From Clonostachys chloroleuca (taxonomy: Eukaryota; Ascomycota; Sordariomycetes; Hypocreales; Bionectriaceae): DNA of 64,000 nucleotides. A program made the translations under genes and the position numbers. Positions 32,851 to 43,997 of this stretch are shown piece after piece (position 1 is the first letter of the stretch; each line of letters starts with the position of its first letter). Below the pieces are notes generated by a model. That model had not been told where the DNA came from. It searched no databases and saw nothing but the letters and a program-made list of their open reading frames with translations. The DNA is taken from the NCBI GenBank assembly GCA_037952775.1, contig JBANAY010000003.1:19840001-19904000 (forward strand), given 5' to 3'.

Positions 32851-33234
32851 ATGCAGTCTCATACGCTCTCTAACTCCTCGCCTCTGCCTCGGCAAATGTT
32901 TTGGTCTTTCATCAACACCCACGAGTTCGATGAGATACCGAATTACCCAGGCGCTGTTCGCCAGTACATTGCCAACCACGCCGTAATTTCTCACAAGAAA
33001 ACAGAGCCAGGCAAGGCTACACAATCAATCTTCTTTTGCGTTTACCAGCGAGAACGATATGGGCCCCAGAACGGATACCGGTTCTGCGTGGTACATGAGG
33101 GCTATTACGTCGGGGCTGCAGAGAAAGTGGATGGTAATCCGGAGGACGACATTGATAAGCTTGAGAAGGAAATTCCTCAGGGGCACGAGGAGATGGTGGT
33201 TCTAGGGGAACCTAAGATATTTGCTGATCCATGA
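32851..33234 (+). CDS. hypothetical protein, 127 aa
   Basis: A single frame 121 bp after the secreted-protein gene on the same strand. The sequence looks soluble and balanced (MFWSFINTHEFDEIPNYPG, SIFFCVYQRERYGPQNGYR, DIDKLEKEIPQGHEEM), without signal peptide or membrane segment. I recognise no family. Its closeness to the upstream gene leaves little promoter space, so it may instead be part of the 3' region of that transcript. Confidence 0.45.
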   Translation: MQSHTLSNSSPLPRQMFWSFINTHEFDEIPNYPGAVRQYIANHAVISHKKTEPGKATQSIFFCVYQRERYGPQNGYRFCVVHEGYYVGAAEKVDGNPEDDIDKLEKEIPQGHEEMVVLGEPKIFADP

Positions 33235-34547
33235 AAAGAGCTGGAAAAGTAGAGCTTATGCTCTGTATGCGAGTTTGGGAACCTTCACTCTAATCTAATG
33301 AGCTTCTAGGCAACAAACAATGAAACAACACTGTTCTACAGGCTAAAAGTATGGATCTAAATCACAAGACATCACATTTACCACTGTAATGAACAATGCA
33401 GACTGCTTACCCACGTACCATGCCAACAGCTAGACATGGCAAAAACCTAATCGCTTGAAATTCTGAAGTCAAAGATAAAGGAACTTTCAATTTGGGAGCA
33501 CAAAACTCGGGTCCAGCCTCAAGCATAGCGTTCCAGGGGTTGTCGGTGGGCGGGCAAATAGCTATCCTTGATCAAGGTAGAGGGTGGATTTGCTTCGGGC
33601 AGAGGGAGGACAATTTTACCCGATCCCAGCTCTGACTTGCTTGCCCAATACACAACAATTTCCTTTTCCGTGAAATGGAATATTATTGCTATCCAATCGT
33701 AGCCGTAAGTCAAAACAGATTTGAGTTTTAACATATCCCAACCCATCCCATTCTAGTATTCGCCCTATTAACATGCTACACCATATCGTGAATCTCGATG
33801 CCAGAAGAGCTCGTCGCTTCACCGCACATTTTTCCTACTGTCATTTTACCTCTCCTCATCTCAGCGGGGAAGTGAAGTCCAGAATTATCTCTTCTAAAGC
33901 CAAGACGAGGCAAAGTCGGAATCTTCTTGTCTCTAGGCCATTCAGAAAGAGCTCACATGAGACGACATTTACTAACCGTTCATATGTCTGCTGATTCCAA
34001 TCCTATGCCCAGCTTGGACTTAGGCTTTTATTTCCCTCACCTCACCTCACTACAAGCTCGAGAGGCCCACAGAACGAATCCGGGGCTCCTCTCCATCATC
34101 CGTTTTCAGACTTCGGTATGGAGGCGGTGGGATCAACATGATGGGAGAATAGCCGGGGAATCCCAGCCTACAACCACTCTCATTGGGCCGGTTGAAAGCA
34201 CACGCGACGTCTTGCATCAGGAGATATCTTTTTCGTCAGAAAACCCCGCTTGCCTCTTCTCCACCCATTGCTGCTGCCTTAGACTCAGCCGTTGATACTG
34301 GCGGGATGCCGAGTTTTCCTTCAAGTGATGAGCTCATGATCCTCCTCTCTGCTGGCCAAGAGCGGCCATGTAACATATTTGTTGTGCGTTATGTGGGTCT
34401 GGAGCATGAACCGGATGAATGTAACCTGTCGGGAGATCATATATTAGTGATGAGGATGCCGCCGCCTTTTTGGGATTAAGCATCGAATTCCTTGGTAAAC
34501 ACTCAATTTATTTCAAAAATTAGTTGTGATACTCAACCCAAGTCACC
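33235..34547. other. intergenic
   Basis: Upstream region of the second sugar transporter. Overlapping short frames (33927-34479) lack domain signatures. Nothing else seen. Confidence 0.45.
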
Positions 34548-36439
34548 ATGGCCAAGTCCACCAAAAAGCCATATTTTGGCTTCACAGGCGGCTGGCTCAC
34601 CTTTTGGCTCACCGTACGTTCACTTTTCGTCTGATCTAGGATAAGTACTGATTTTCCACCTTCTCCAGGTAGCCTGTGCAACGGACATGATGCTCTTTGG
34701 CTACGATCAAGGTGTTTTCAGTAAGCAACCGTATGTTAGTTCAGGAAACCTCAAGACGGATCATTGACAACCGTATGCAACAACAGGTGGAGTTGTCGTG
34801 ACCCAAGATTTTCTAGTAACTCACGACCTGGTTGGCCCTTCCAAAACCAACACTCTCGCTACTGTCACTGCAATCTACGACATCGGGTGCTTCATCGGGG
34901 CAATAGTCGCCTTCACCGTAGGCGAGCGCCTGGGGAGAAAGAAGGCTGTCCTTGCTGGAACCGCCATCATGGCCGTTGGTACCGTAATCAAAGCCTCGTC
35001 ATACAGTCTTCCGCAAATGATTGCTGGTCGAATTATTCTCGGGTTAATGCCAAGCCGTGTATTATGAACCAAGACCAAATGCTTACTTTGTTCACAGAAT
35101 CGGAAATGGCATCAACACGGCCACTGCACCCATTTGGCAGACAGAGACGGCGCAAGCCAAGTGGAGAGGCAAGTTGGTCATTCTTGAAATGGCGATGAAC
35201 ATTGCCGGGTTCTGCCTTGTGAACTGGCTCAACTACGGCCTGTCGTTCGTTGACAGTTCCGTGTCCTGGCGCTTCCCTCTTGCTTTCCAATTCGTCTTCA
35301 TCTTTATACTTTTTGCCACTGTCCCCTGGCTCCCTGAATCACCACGGTAAGTTGCCCAGATGTCCAATATCACGAAAGGTTCCTCAGCTAACAGTTGGTC
35401 TTCAAGTTGGCTTATCGCACATGACCGTGCTGACGAAGCCACCGAGATCATCGGCTGCATAGAGGCCAAGGAAGTCAGCGATGCATACGTGAAAGCGCAA
35501 GTCCACGAGATCCAATTCAGTGTCAATTATGAGCGCGAACATTCCATGAAGTGGAAGGACATCTTTCTTCGTCGCAACAAGGGAAACGGGGACACCAAAA
35601 CTCTGCGCCGACTCCTGCTTGGCGCCAACACACAGCTGATGCAGCAATTCGGAGGCATCAACATCATGTCATATTACTTTCCCACGGTCCTCATCCAGTC
35701 TGTCGGAGTCACGGAGCGGATGGCCCGGCTGCTGTCCGCCGTCAATGCAGTCACCTATCTGATTTTCTCGTGCATTGCTGTCACACTCGTTGAGCGGTGG
35801 GGTCGCAGGGGACTGATGCTCCTGTCGACGCTAGGGCAATTCTTGTCCTTCCTCATCATTACCATCTTGCTTAGCCTTGCAGAGAGTCAGACGAATGGCG
35901 AGCCCTACGCCTCAGCCTCTATCGCCTTCTTCTTCATTTTCTTCATCTCATTTGGCCTCGGAATGCTTGGTGTGCCTTGGCTTTACCCAACTGAAATCAA
36001 TTCCCTTCCTATGAGGACCAAGGGAGCTGCGTTTGCTACAGGAACCAACTGGTACGTGAGAGCGGGTGGGATAATCGCGGGCTGATGAAGCTGGACTTCT
36101 AACACGTACTATCACAGGATCACAAACTTCATCATCGTGGAAATCACTCCAATCGGAGTCCAGAATCTCTCATGGAAATTCTGGATTGTCTGGACAGTCA
36201 CGAATGCCCTCTTCCTGCCCGTAATCTACTTCCTGTACCCAGAGACCAGCTACCGACGACTCGAAGACATGGATGCGTATTACCGAGAAAATCCACCACT
36301 CATCGTCAGCGGCGACAAAGATGCAACGATGGCGCAGAGACCACTGAAATACGCCCAACGCGAAGAGGAGGAAGTGCTCCGTGAGGAAACTGGCAAAGGA
36401 GGGCTAGTTGTAGAAAAGGACCGGGCACAGGAGGCATAG
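34548..36439 (+). CDS. MFS sugar transporter (hexose/lactose-permease type)
   Basis: About six exons; exon 1 is 34548-34613 (MAKSTKKPYFGFTGGWLTF), and the others join in phase. The product is about 520 residues with twelve membrane segments. Signatures: CATDMMLFGYDQGVFSG after TM1, ERLGRKKAVLAG (MFS motif A, loop 2-3), GNGINTATAPIWQTETA (TM4), PWLPESPRWLI (PESPR after TM6), QLMQQFGGINIMSYYFPTVL (TM7), ERWGRRGLMLLS, LGMLGVPWLYPTEINSLPMRTKGAA and FLYPETSYRRLEDMD at the end of TM12. All catalytic and gating motifs are present, and no frame break was seen. It should import a hexose or disaccharide with protons. The C-terminal tail is charged (REEEEVLREETGKGG). Confidence 0.88.
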
Positions 36440-37046
36440 ACTTGAATTGGCATGGCAATTCGGTTATCGCCTGTGACAGGCCAAAAGGCGCAAGGAGGTC
36501 AGGCCGTTGAGGTGAGAAAAACCCGACATGGAAGATCGGGTTCTCTATTTTGCTGAGGTAGACTTTTGCCTCAGTTTCAGAATCATGTGGCGTAATAACA
36601 AGACCCAACTCGCCGGGGGTCAGGTATAAGCATCAGCAGCAGGCTTGTAACTTGACTTTGTGGCAAATACCCAGACAACTTGCGAGGTATTGATGCCACG
36701 TTCATGCGTTCAGGCAACAACGCAGCAAACTGACCGCGGCTTATGGGCAACATTCAGCCCTTTGCCGAGCATATTCCATCACGTTTCATTTCGCCACATT
36801 TTTCAACAGAGCAACATGTTTCCAAACTACTTAGATGTCATGCGCCAGTAGATTTTAAAGGTCGGTCTTAAAAGGCTTGGACGAGAGAAACAAGCAATGA
36901 ATTGGAGGAAAAGGAAAGCATAGCCATAAAATCTATTCATTCATTTACATCATAAACCTAAAAAACCGCCCAAAAGAAGAAGAAAGAAGGAAGAAGAAGA
37001 AGAAGAAGAAGAAGAAAACTCCAAATACTCGCTATTCATAATGCAA
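36440..37046. other. intergenic with GAA microsatellite
   Basis: Convergent 3' flanks. A GAA/AAG microsatellite occupies about 36974-37017, just after the stop of the next (minus-strand) gene and so probably in its 3' UTR. Confidence 0.6.
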
Positions 37047-37630
37047 TCATTCCAACAGGCCGTTGCCAGCCACAAACTCCCAGTCGACCTGGATGCGTCC
37101 AGCAGTGGTGGTACCATCGGCAGCGACGTTCTTGAAAACCACCTCGGACACGTCGATGAAACCAGGTGGGCACTCGAGCTCAGGGCACTTATCAACAACT
37201 TGAGCCCAGGTGACCTTCTTAGATTCCCGGCCTGTGATCTTGATCCAGTGGCCGCAGATGTCAGCGTCGTTGGGGTTGCCGCTTGCGGGGTGGCCGTAGT
37301 CGAAGCCAGAGATGGCGACGATGGGCTGAGTGAAGTCGACTTTCTTGCCACAGGCGCCGAATCCGTTACCGACACCCTATACGAGAAATTACATGTCAGA
37401 GCTGTGTGCTTTGGGTGAACCGACTGAAAGGGAATTTGTTAACTTACCTGACCTGGAAGGTAGTAGGTCATGGCGCCGGCCTGCTTGGATGCCGACTTGA
37501 CATCGCCGGGCACTGTGAGACCAATAGATTGGAAATTGCTGAACTTGGCATCCACTTCCGACGGAGTGGGAAGGGCAAAGACGGCGGTGCTAGCCGCGAG
37601 GGTGAAAAGAATTTGGCGCACGGAAACCAT
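37047..37630 (-). CDS. secreted double-psi beta-barrel (barwin/RlpA-like) protein
   Basis: Two exons: 37448-37630 (signal peptide MVSVRQILFTLAASTAVFALP and on to TYYLPGQ) and 37047-37376 (from GVGNGFGACGKK to the TGA at 37047-37049), joined in phase 0 by a GT-AG intron. The mature part carries the double-psi beta-barrel signature: TYYLPGQGVGNGFGACG, PIVAISGFDYG, DADICGHWIKITG, and VDKCPELECPPGFIDVSEVVF, with a paired-cysteine pattern and the Asp of the DKCPxC motif. Related fungal proteins are small wall-associated or secreted proteins akin to barwin, RlpA and expansin domains; some are expressed on plant hosts. Length about 170 residues. A TATA-like tatataaa sits about 220 bp upstream on this strand. 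The function is not enzymatically defined. Confidence 0.8.
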
Positions 37631-40600
37631 TTTGATGGTGGGCTTGAAGAACTGAATTCAAGAAAGTAACTGTACTTGGGCTTTGAAAGGGTCGGTAGAG
37701 AACCAAAGAGAGGCGTGTTGTTTCAGAAAAGAGCTGGAAACGAACAAGGAAAGAAAGAATGATTTCAAAGCTGTAGAGTTGAAGGAAGGTGAACCAGATT
37801 GGACTGATGATGAAGCAGAGGCATGATATTGAGAGGGGGTCTTGAACAGGTTTATATACAAATAAGTTCAAGATGAAGAGGATCTCAGCGGTGAGGCCGG
37901 TCCATCTGCGAGTCTATTTTCTCCCCCATCGCAAGGCTCGCAACATGCTGCATGGATCTCAGCGTGCTGATGCGATGCGGGACCCAGACGGCGGTTGTTG
38001 GCTTACACGCCATGGCGAGCTAAGGCAGGCTTACGCTGGCCCAGACTTGGACTATACCAGACCGCGCTAGTGGCTCCTAAAAACGGCATCCTTGGCACTG
38101 TCTGTTGGTGCGCCTTGCCAACTTGAAAGCTGTTGGCTCCCCAATGGGAAGCTCTCCCTTTCGGTAAGCCGATGTGGCCAGTTGGATTCCGGAACCGCCC
38201 ACCATCATGTCTAGACTGCAGATCTCCCAACAGGCGCGTTCCTGGATGCAATTTTTGAAGCTATGCAGGGCCTTCTCCACGCACAATGGGCCTGGAGCTA
38301 AGCTGAGCTGGGCCCAGAGCTCTTCCAGCTACCTACGAGAGCGCCCAGACTCCTCCTCACCGTACAGCTGAAGGCTACGCTGCAGGGCACGGTCACAATA
38401 ATTGGGGAAAGCAAGCAGGAGAGAACAACTCAGCACGTTGGCGCCCCCAATACGAAGAGGCTTGCATGGATGGAAACATGAGAAGTAACAGCTCTGAAAA
38501 GCCACCCAGCGCCAACGTGCAGACACGGTCCATCCGGTGAGGGGATAATAATCACCCAATCAGTTGGGAATGCGCCAACACGCTGCAGGGACCCAGCAGG
38601 AGGCTGAGTCTGACAAGACCGCAGTGCCTTGCAGCTCACAGCACCCGCTTACTACCTATGTGGAGGGCTTCACGCCAACGTACTTGGCAGTCCTGATTCG
38701 GTCACCAATAATGGGCCAAAGTGCTATTTTGAGGCCTCTGTGTGCATAACAGTCAGCACTCTCTCGGGTGTTTTTTGGGTCTTGTGCGAATGGCATGCGA
38801 ACGAGCCTGTGGAGTTCCGTGAGCTTGAGGGCATCCATCTGCCTGTTGGTCTTTGTAAGACAGTCAGAATGGTAAAAATGGTGACTCTTGTTGGTCATTG
38901 TGTCTAAATTCATCCCTGATGCCGGGGCCAGTACTATTCTCCATCACTTACTCACTGCGGGAGGTTGTTGGTCTGGTCGGCTGCGAGCAGGATCAGCAGC
39001 CCCTCTCCCATGTCTGGATCTGGGGATCGCCGCGCAGGTCAAAGTCCCTAATGGCAGATTCCGGTCGATTGCCACACAATTTGCGGTCTGTGCAGTTCCC
39101 ATGAATTTCCCTCGGTGAGGCGTCGATGCGAAACGCACTATGACAGGCGTTTTCCATCGACCACTCTCAGCTCGGATAGTATTTTCAATAACTTCGCATT
39201 CAGCTGAGCGCGCCACCGGCGTATTGACCGCTTGCTTTTTGGGCGCCATTGTTTCGCTGCACGCTCTGGTCTCGCCCAAGCACGCCATGTGCCTGGGCGC
39301 TTCGAAATGGCGCTGGACGATCCGCCCCGAGCCGAGACTCAGCCCTTCCAATAAATCCCACAACGCCAATGAAATTATTGATCCGCCAGACCTTAATTGC
39401 GCGGCCCAGCCCGACTTAGCATGCACATTGATCACCAAAGCAGAGACTATCAGCGCCGTCAATAAAATAGAATTGCCGGATCCCAATTGAGGAGAAGCTG
39501 AAGCATTCCCTGCCGTGGTAGGAGCTACCCTACATCTTGGCCCTTCCATACCCCTCGATATTTGCTATTGCATATAACCTAATAGTATTGAAACATTGAA
39601 AAAGTTTTTTTACAGCTTATCGTATCACTAAGAGTGAATCATTTCTGCATAAGGGTGTGCAACTATTCTGACTCAGATTCCAGCCAGCGTTGTTGACTGA
39701 ATAGAGAACATCGTACAAGGTTGTAGCTGTCCGGTATTCTTCGAAATGACGAGTCATACTTTGAATACTTTAGTGAGAACTTTTCACACTCATAACCACA
39801 AATACAGACTTTTCTGGCAATTCGTGAATCTCCTCCGATCCAAGCTTTTGCCTGGTTCTGTGATGGTAAAAGGGAAGTACCTGCTTTGTGGACATGTGTC
39901 AACACTGTCGCAGTCAGCACTCAACAAAAACTTCCCCTTAATAACTCGTAACATACGATACGGCCTATTTGTAGTTCCCTTCCGAACAATTAATGCAGAG
40001 AGACCCCGCTGGGGAGAATTCCCCAGTATGCCTGCATATTTGGTAGGGCTCAACTGGGTGGACAGTTACCGACACGGTGCGCCCTCACCGGCATGTTACT
40101 TCGAGTCAGCCCAGGGTCTCCATCATGAGGATTCAACATATTGCTTATCCGTTAAGCCTGTACAGTCAATTTCATCGGATTCTTTACCCTATCAGCTATC
40201 TCACTTCAATCTGATGGAATTTTGTCGGGATTGCGGTCACCATGATTGAGATCACTCCCCTCATGCATCAAATAATAGCGATTTATTGGCCATTGTTGAA
40301 TCATCTCACTCTTTTGAAGCGGCTCGCCAGTTACCATATTCTCGTCTTTCGCGCTATCTGGAACTCCAATTCATAAATTAGATAGCAGTAGCAGACCCCA
40401 ATTAGCCTGCGGGAGTAGATGATGGCTTGACATTTGGCCAGCTTATGTCCAATTATGTCGAAAATAGAATTGAACACTTACTTTGCTAGCAGATATTGAC
40501 TCTCCCTTTCTAATCTGGTGATGTGCGAAAACAGAACGGTCGTCGTTATCTGATTAATTGCCGAATCCATGTCGTATAGCCACACAATTGGGCATCAAAT

Positions 40601-41403
40601 GATCCTTCAGGTTTCATGGAGATGGCACAGAACTTGCAGTTGCAGTTGGTTCATAATGTGCCTAATAGCCGAGTATCTTGCTCATTGCTCATTCTCTCTC
40701 AATTCTTGTTTGATCTTGGTACCTCACTCGATAGCACTGACAGTCAAGTGTCAACCCCTCAATCTAAGAAACTCTGTCCTGTTGGTAACTCTGTTTTGTC
40801 TTGTAGGCAACACCAATATATTCCATACTGGGAGGATCTGATTCAAAGCTTGGGTTTAAGCACTTCGATTAGAGGCAGAAAGCTCCCAAACAAATACTGT
40901 AACCAATTCAACTAACATTCAGCTATTTACTGAATGTCAGGTAAGAATGGAAGAGGCTGGGGCAACTCAACAGCTGTGGGCAAAATTTGGTATCAGGATC
41001 ATGTCACCATGTTGACACGATTGAGCGAGAAATCCAAAAAATCCAAGGATCGTCTCAAAGGCTGAATGCACAGTCCTTGAATTTTCACACTAGGGATTGA
41101 AAACAATTTGAATAGTTTCCCCTTCACGTAACGTAGTGGCCAGCGTCCTTTCGAAGAGGAGGTGCGCTACTAAGCAAGAAAGTAGTTAGACAACGCCACA
41201 TGTAGTTCAATGGTAGCTCGTCAAGAAGATCAAAAAGGTGCAATCATTACCTCACATTGGAAGTCGGACTAAAGGTCAAGTGAACATGGGTTAAAATAGC
41301 CCTTTATTTTGTAACAACTAATTCACAAAATTTCCCCATAGCCCGTCAATACGTCATTCACTTCATGCTTTTCGTGATGCTCAACGTGATAACCTGTCCG
41401 CCC
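37631..41403. other. long gene-poor stretch
   Basis: A 3.8-kb region. The longest frames (38944-39549 minus, 39140-39490 plus, 39746-40249 plus) overlap each other or have no recognisable domain, and their amino-acid make-up is not convincing, so I leave them uncalled. A tRNA-like A-box (gtagttcaatggtag at about 41200) has no matching T-arm. Confidence 0.45.
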
Positions 41404-41649
41404 TTAGGTGCACTTGACCCACCAAGCGCAGCCCTCGCAGCTCTGGGTGTACCAGCAGGGGTTGCCCTTCTCAGAGCAAGAAGTGCCGCCGGCGCACTCC
41501 TGAATGTTGGCCAGCTGGCCCCAGATGCACTTCAGGGAGGTGTCCTCGGGCTTGTATGGGTTCAGTGCGCAAGTGCCGTTGCCGGAGCTCTGGGCGAAGG
41601 CGGGAGCAGCCGCAATGGCCAAGGTAACGATCGCTGCGGTGGGACGCAT
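41404..41649 (-). CDS. small secreted cysteine-rich protein, 81 aa
   Basis: One exon encoding a signal peptide (MRPTAAIVTLAIAAAPAFAQ) and a mature chain of about 61 residues with eight cysteines (GTCAL, LKCIW, QECAG, TSCSE, NPCWY, QSCEG, GCAWW, VKCT), so up to four disulfides, and an aromatic-rich end (CWYTQSC, CAWWVKCT). This is the size and cysteine content of apoplastic effector candidates or small wall proteins; no named family is recognised. On the minus strand a TATA-like cataaatagg lies about 170 bp upstream. No pro-region or dibasic site is seen. Confidence 0.75.
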   Translation of the reverse strand: MRPTAAIVTLAIAAAPAFAQSSGNGTCALNPYKPEDTSLKCIWGQLANIQECAGGTSCSEKGNPCWYTQSCEGCAWWVKCT

Positions 41650-43997
41650 TTTGATATCTGAACAATACAGGTCAGTTTTTCTAGTCGAGACAGTTGGGGA
41701 GGAGAAGTGGTTTACTTTCGGTTAGGATTCGGTTTTAAGGTGGCCGGTGCTTGTGAAGAAAGTTTGGTTTGTAGATCAGGGTCAAGAAATCTGGGGGCGT
41801 CAGCCCTATTTATGTTCCAAGTTATCCTTACCCAACAGTTCATGTCAACAAATTACGATCAGGCCGTGGTCGGTGCATTGACAGCCTGGCACTGGCCGCA
41901 GTCGTCGGCAAAGGTTATAACTACCTGCCTAATGGGGTCATTACATGGATCGCAACTAGCGAACCAAGAAACTTGGCGTGAGCCGGATCCTTTGGACAGC
42001 GATTGATGTATTGAACGCCTGTCTATAATATGCTCAGCTTTCGAAATGGGATCGATGCTCAATGGATTTCTGGACATAGTGGCAAAACTATGGCCCATGA
42101 TGTTGCATCGAGGCATACTTGGGGCACTAGGCAGACCCCTGAAATGTCAGATGTGTCATACAACAGGCCAAGACCCGGAAAATTCGGCATTTGGCAATCC
42201 CCATCTAGCCTACCTGCGCCCCTCGTTCGTTTGCGGGAGGCTATGTGGCTTTGAAACCCTGAGATATGGTCTTCACCGCTTAAGAAGTTTCTTCTTTGCA
42301 GGACGGTGAGCTCCAACATCGAAATCGGTGTGCACACCCTATACTAAAGGGGCGTGATCATCCCATCCATTAGTTAGTTGAGCCAGCTTCCTGTAACTCC
42401 GATAAGCTCTCAGGGGATACGATCTCATATGGATTGAGAAACAATCGTGGCTAGCGGTCACAAGCGAAAATCTTCTGTTGTTGAACCCATAATTTTATAC
42501 AGAACAGCAAACTCCACGTGCCAATGTATCGCCTTAAAAGCCAAGGAGAGGCGGTGTTTACCGGAAAAGTTTCTCAGGTCGAAATTGGTTTCATGGATGC
42601 CCAGTGGTAAGGCAGAATGAGGGGAGGGGAGTGGAGCACTTGAGGAATGAACGCCTTGGAGGTCAACCTAATTTGAGAGGCCTGGGGGTATTGAGGAAGT
42701 CGTCTCTCTTCTTAATTGGCTGATTTACGAGAATCCCCAGCTTCTATATACCTATGAGCACCTAAACATCTTTACGTATACGTAATGCAGTGGATATGTA
42801 GAGTGAGACTATCCGATTTTCCCAGGCTTTTGTATAGGTGATTTGGATAGCCAGCCGCTAGTAGGTTTATACGCTTGATTTTTTTTTCTAATAGGAGAGA
42901 CTCTTTCTATTGATCCACTTACGAATGCCTACTTCTGGTTAATTCCCATCAGATTAGCGGGTGCTGGCGGAGACAGAGGACGCATCAGCAGAGCTTGTCT
43001 GCTGGAGAGTCGACGAGGACACTAAAAATCTTCTCAAAGCAGTCTCAACAAAACCCGAAGCCGAGCTTGAAACGAAGCGTTGGATTTATCAAATGTCGAG
43101 GGGCGATTGACACGTACAATACAAAGCGGCTCTGGTTTCGATTGTCGAATGATACTGCTCAAAGGGAGTATTGTTTTCTCTCCAACCGGTCGCCCAGGCC
43201 TTAGTATCTTCTCGTAGCGTTCTCCGTGGAGAATCGGGAACAAGGGTCCTCATAAAAGTGCGTTTGTGCCAAGCGCTGAGACATGCTTAACCGTATAAGC
43301 AAGCAATTTTCGTATACGGGCCCTGATTCCATCTAATTTCAAAGAATAAAACTCTATGAATCAGATATTGAGCCTGGTATTTCTAACCAGAATTCCAGAA
43401 ACCTCAATCTCAGGTTGCTATCACTACTTATATTAGAACTAGCTTCATTTTGCATGGCCAGAATGACTGCAGAAGAGGTGTTTGGCAATGAATGAGTGAC
43501 TGCGAGAAATATACCACTCTCTGCTCCGTGAGATGTTCACAACTGGCCTGCGCACAGTTTATTCTGCACAGTATGCAGCCTGAGCTCATAGACAGATCCC
43601 AACCCCGCGTTCTCTCAGGAATCTGAAGAGGGGTCTGGATGTAGTTCGCCATGCCGGGGCCGAATGCAACCGTCTGAGGTCGTCTGATATTACAACAGGG
43701 TACAATTATGCAGTCTGTCCAATGAAAGGAGCCAATATTCTCCATATATTCCAAGAAATGTTATTATTGATGGGCAGATGAGATGGTTCATCACGCTCGG
43801 AGTTGTTCACCCGACCAGCAACGTACGTCACAGCTCACAAGATGGACACTCCTCATTTCCCAATTAGAAAACCAGATTTAGAGGTCTGCTCTAGGCGATA
43901 ATCAAGACTTGGTATGTGGTGTTCTATTTTTTTTTATACAATTATTCAAAGCATTAATGCTTTCCGTTCAATAATTCGCCCTCACGATTGTATCAAC
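41650..43997. other. intergenic
   Basis: Divergent upstream regions of the cysteine-rich gene and the MFS carrier. Short frames (for example 43428-43754 minus) have no domain. No gene seen. Confidence 0.45.

Noticed and set aside
38944..39549. 201-residue minus-strand frame
   Set aside because: It overlaps a 116-residue plus-strand frame, has no domain and an odd Arg/Ala/Pro-rich composition; likely chance in a G+C-rich patch.
39746..40249. 167-residue plus-strand frame
   Set aside because: No signal peptide, domain or codon regularity; overlapping minus-strand frame of similar quality.
41190..41220. Second tRNA-like A box (gtagttcaatggtag)
   Set aside because: No stem closes, and no T-arm follows within 100 bases.
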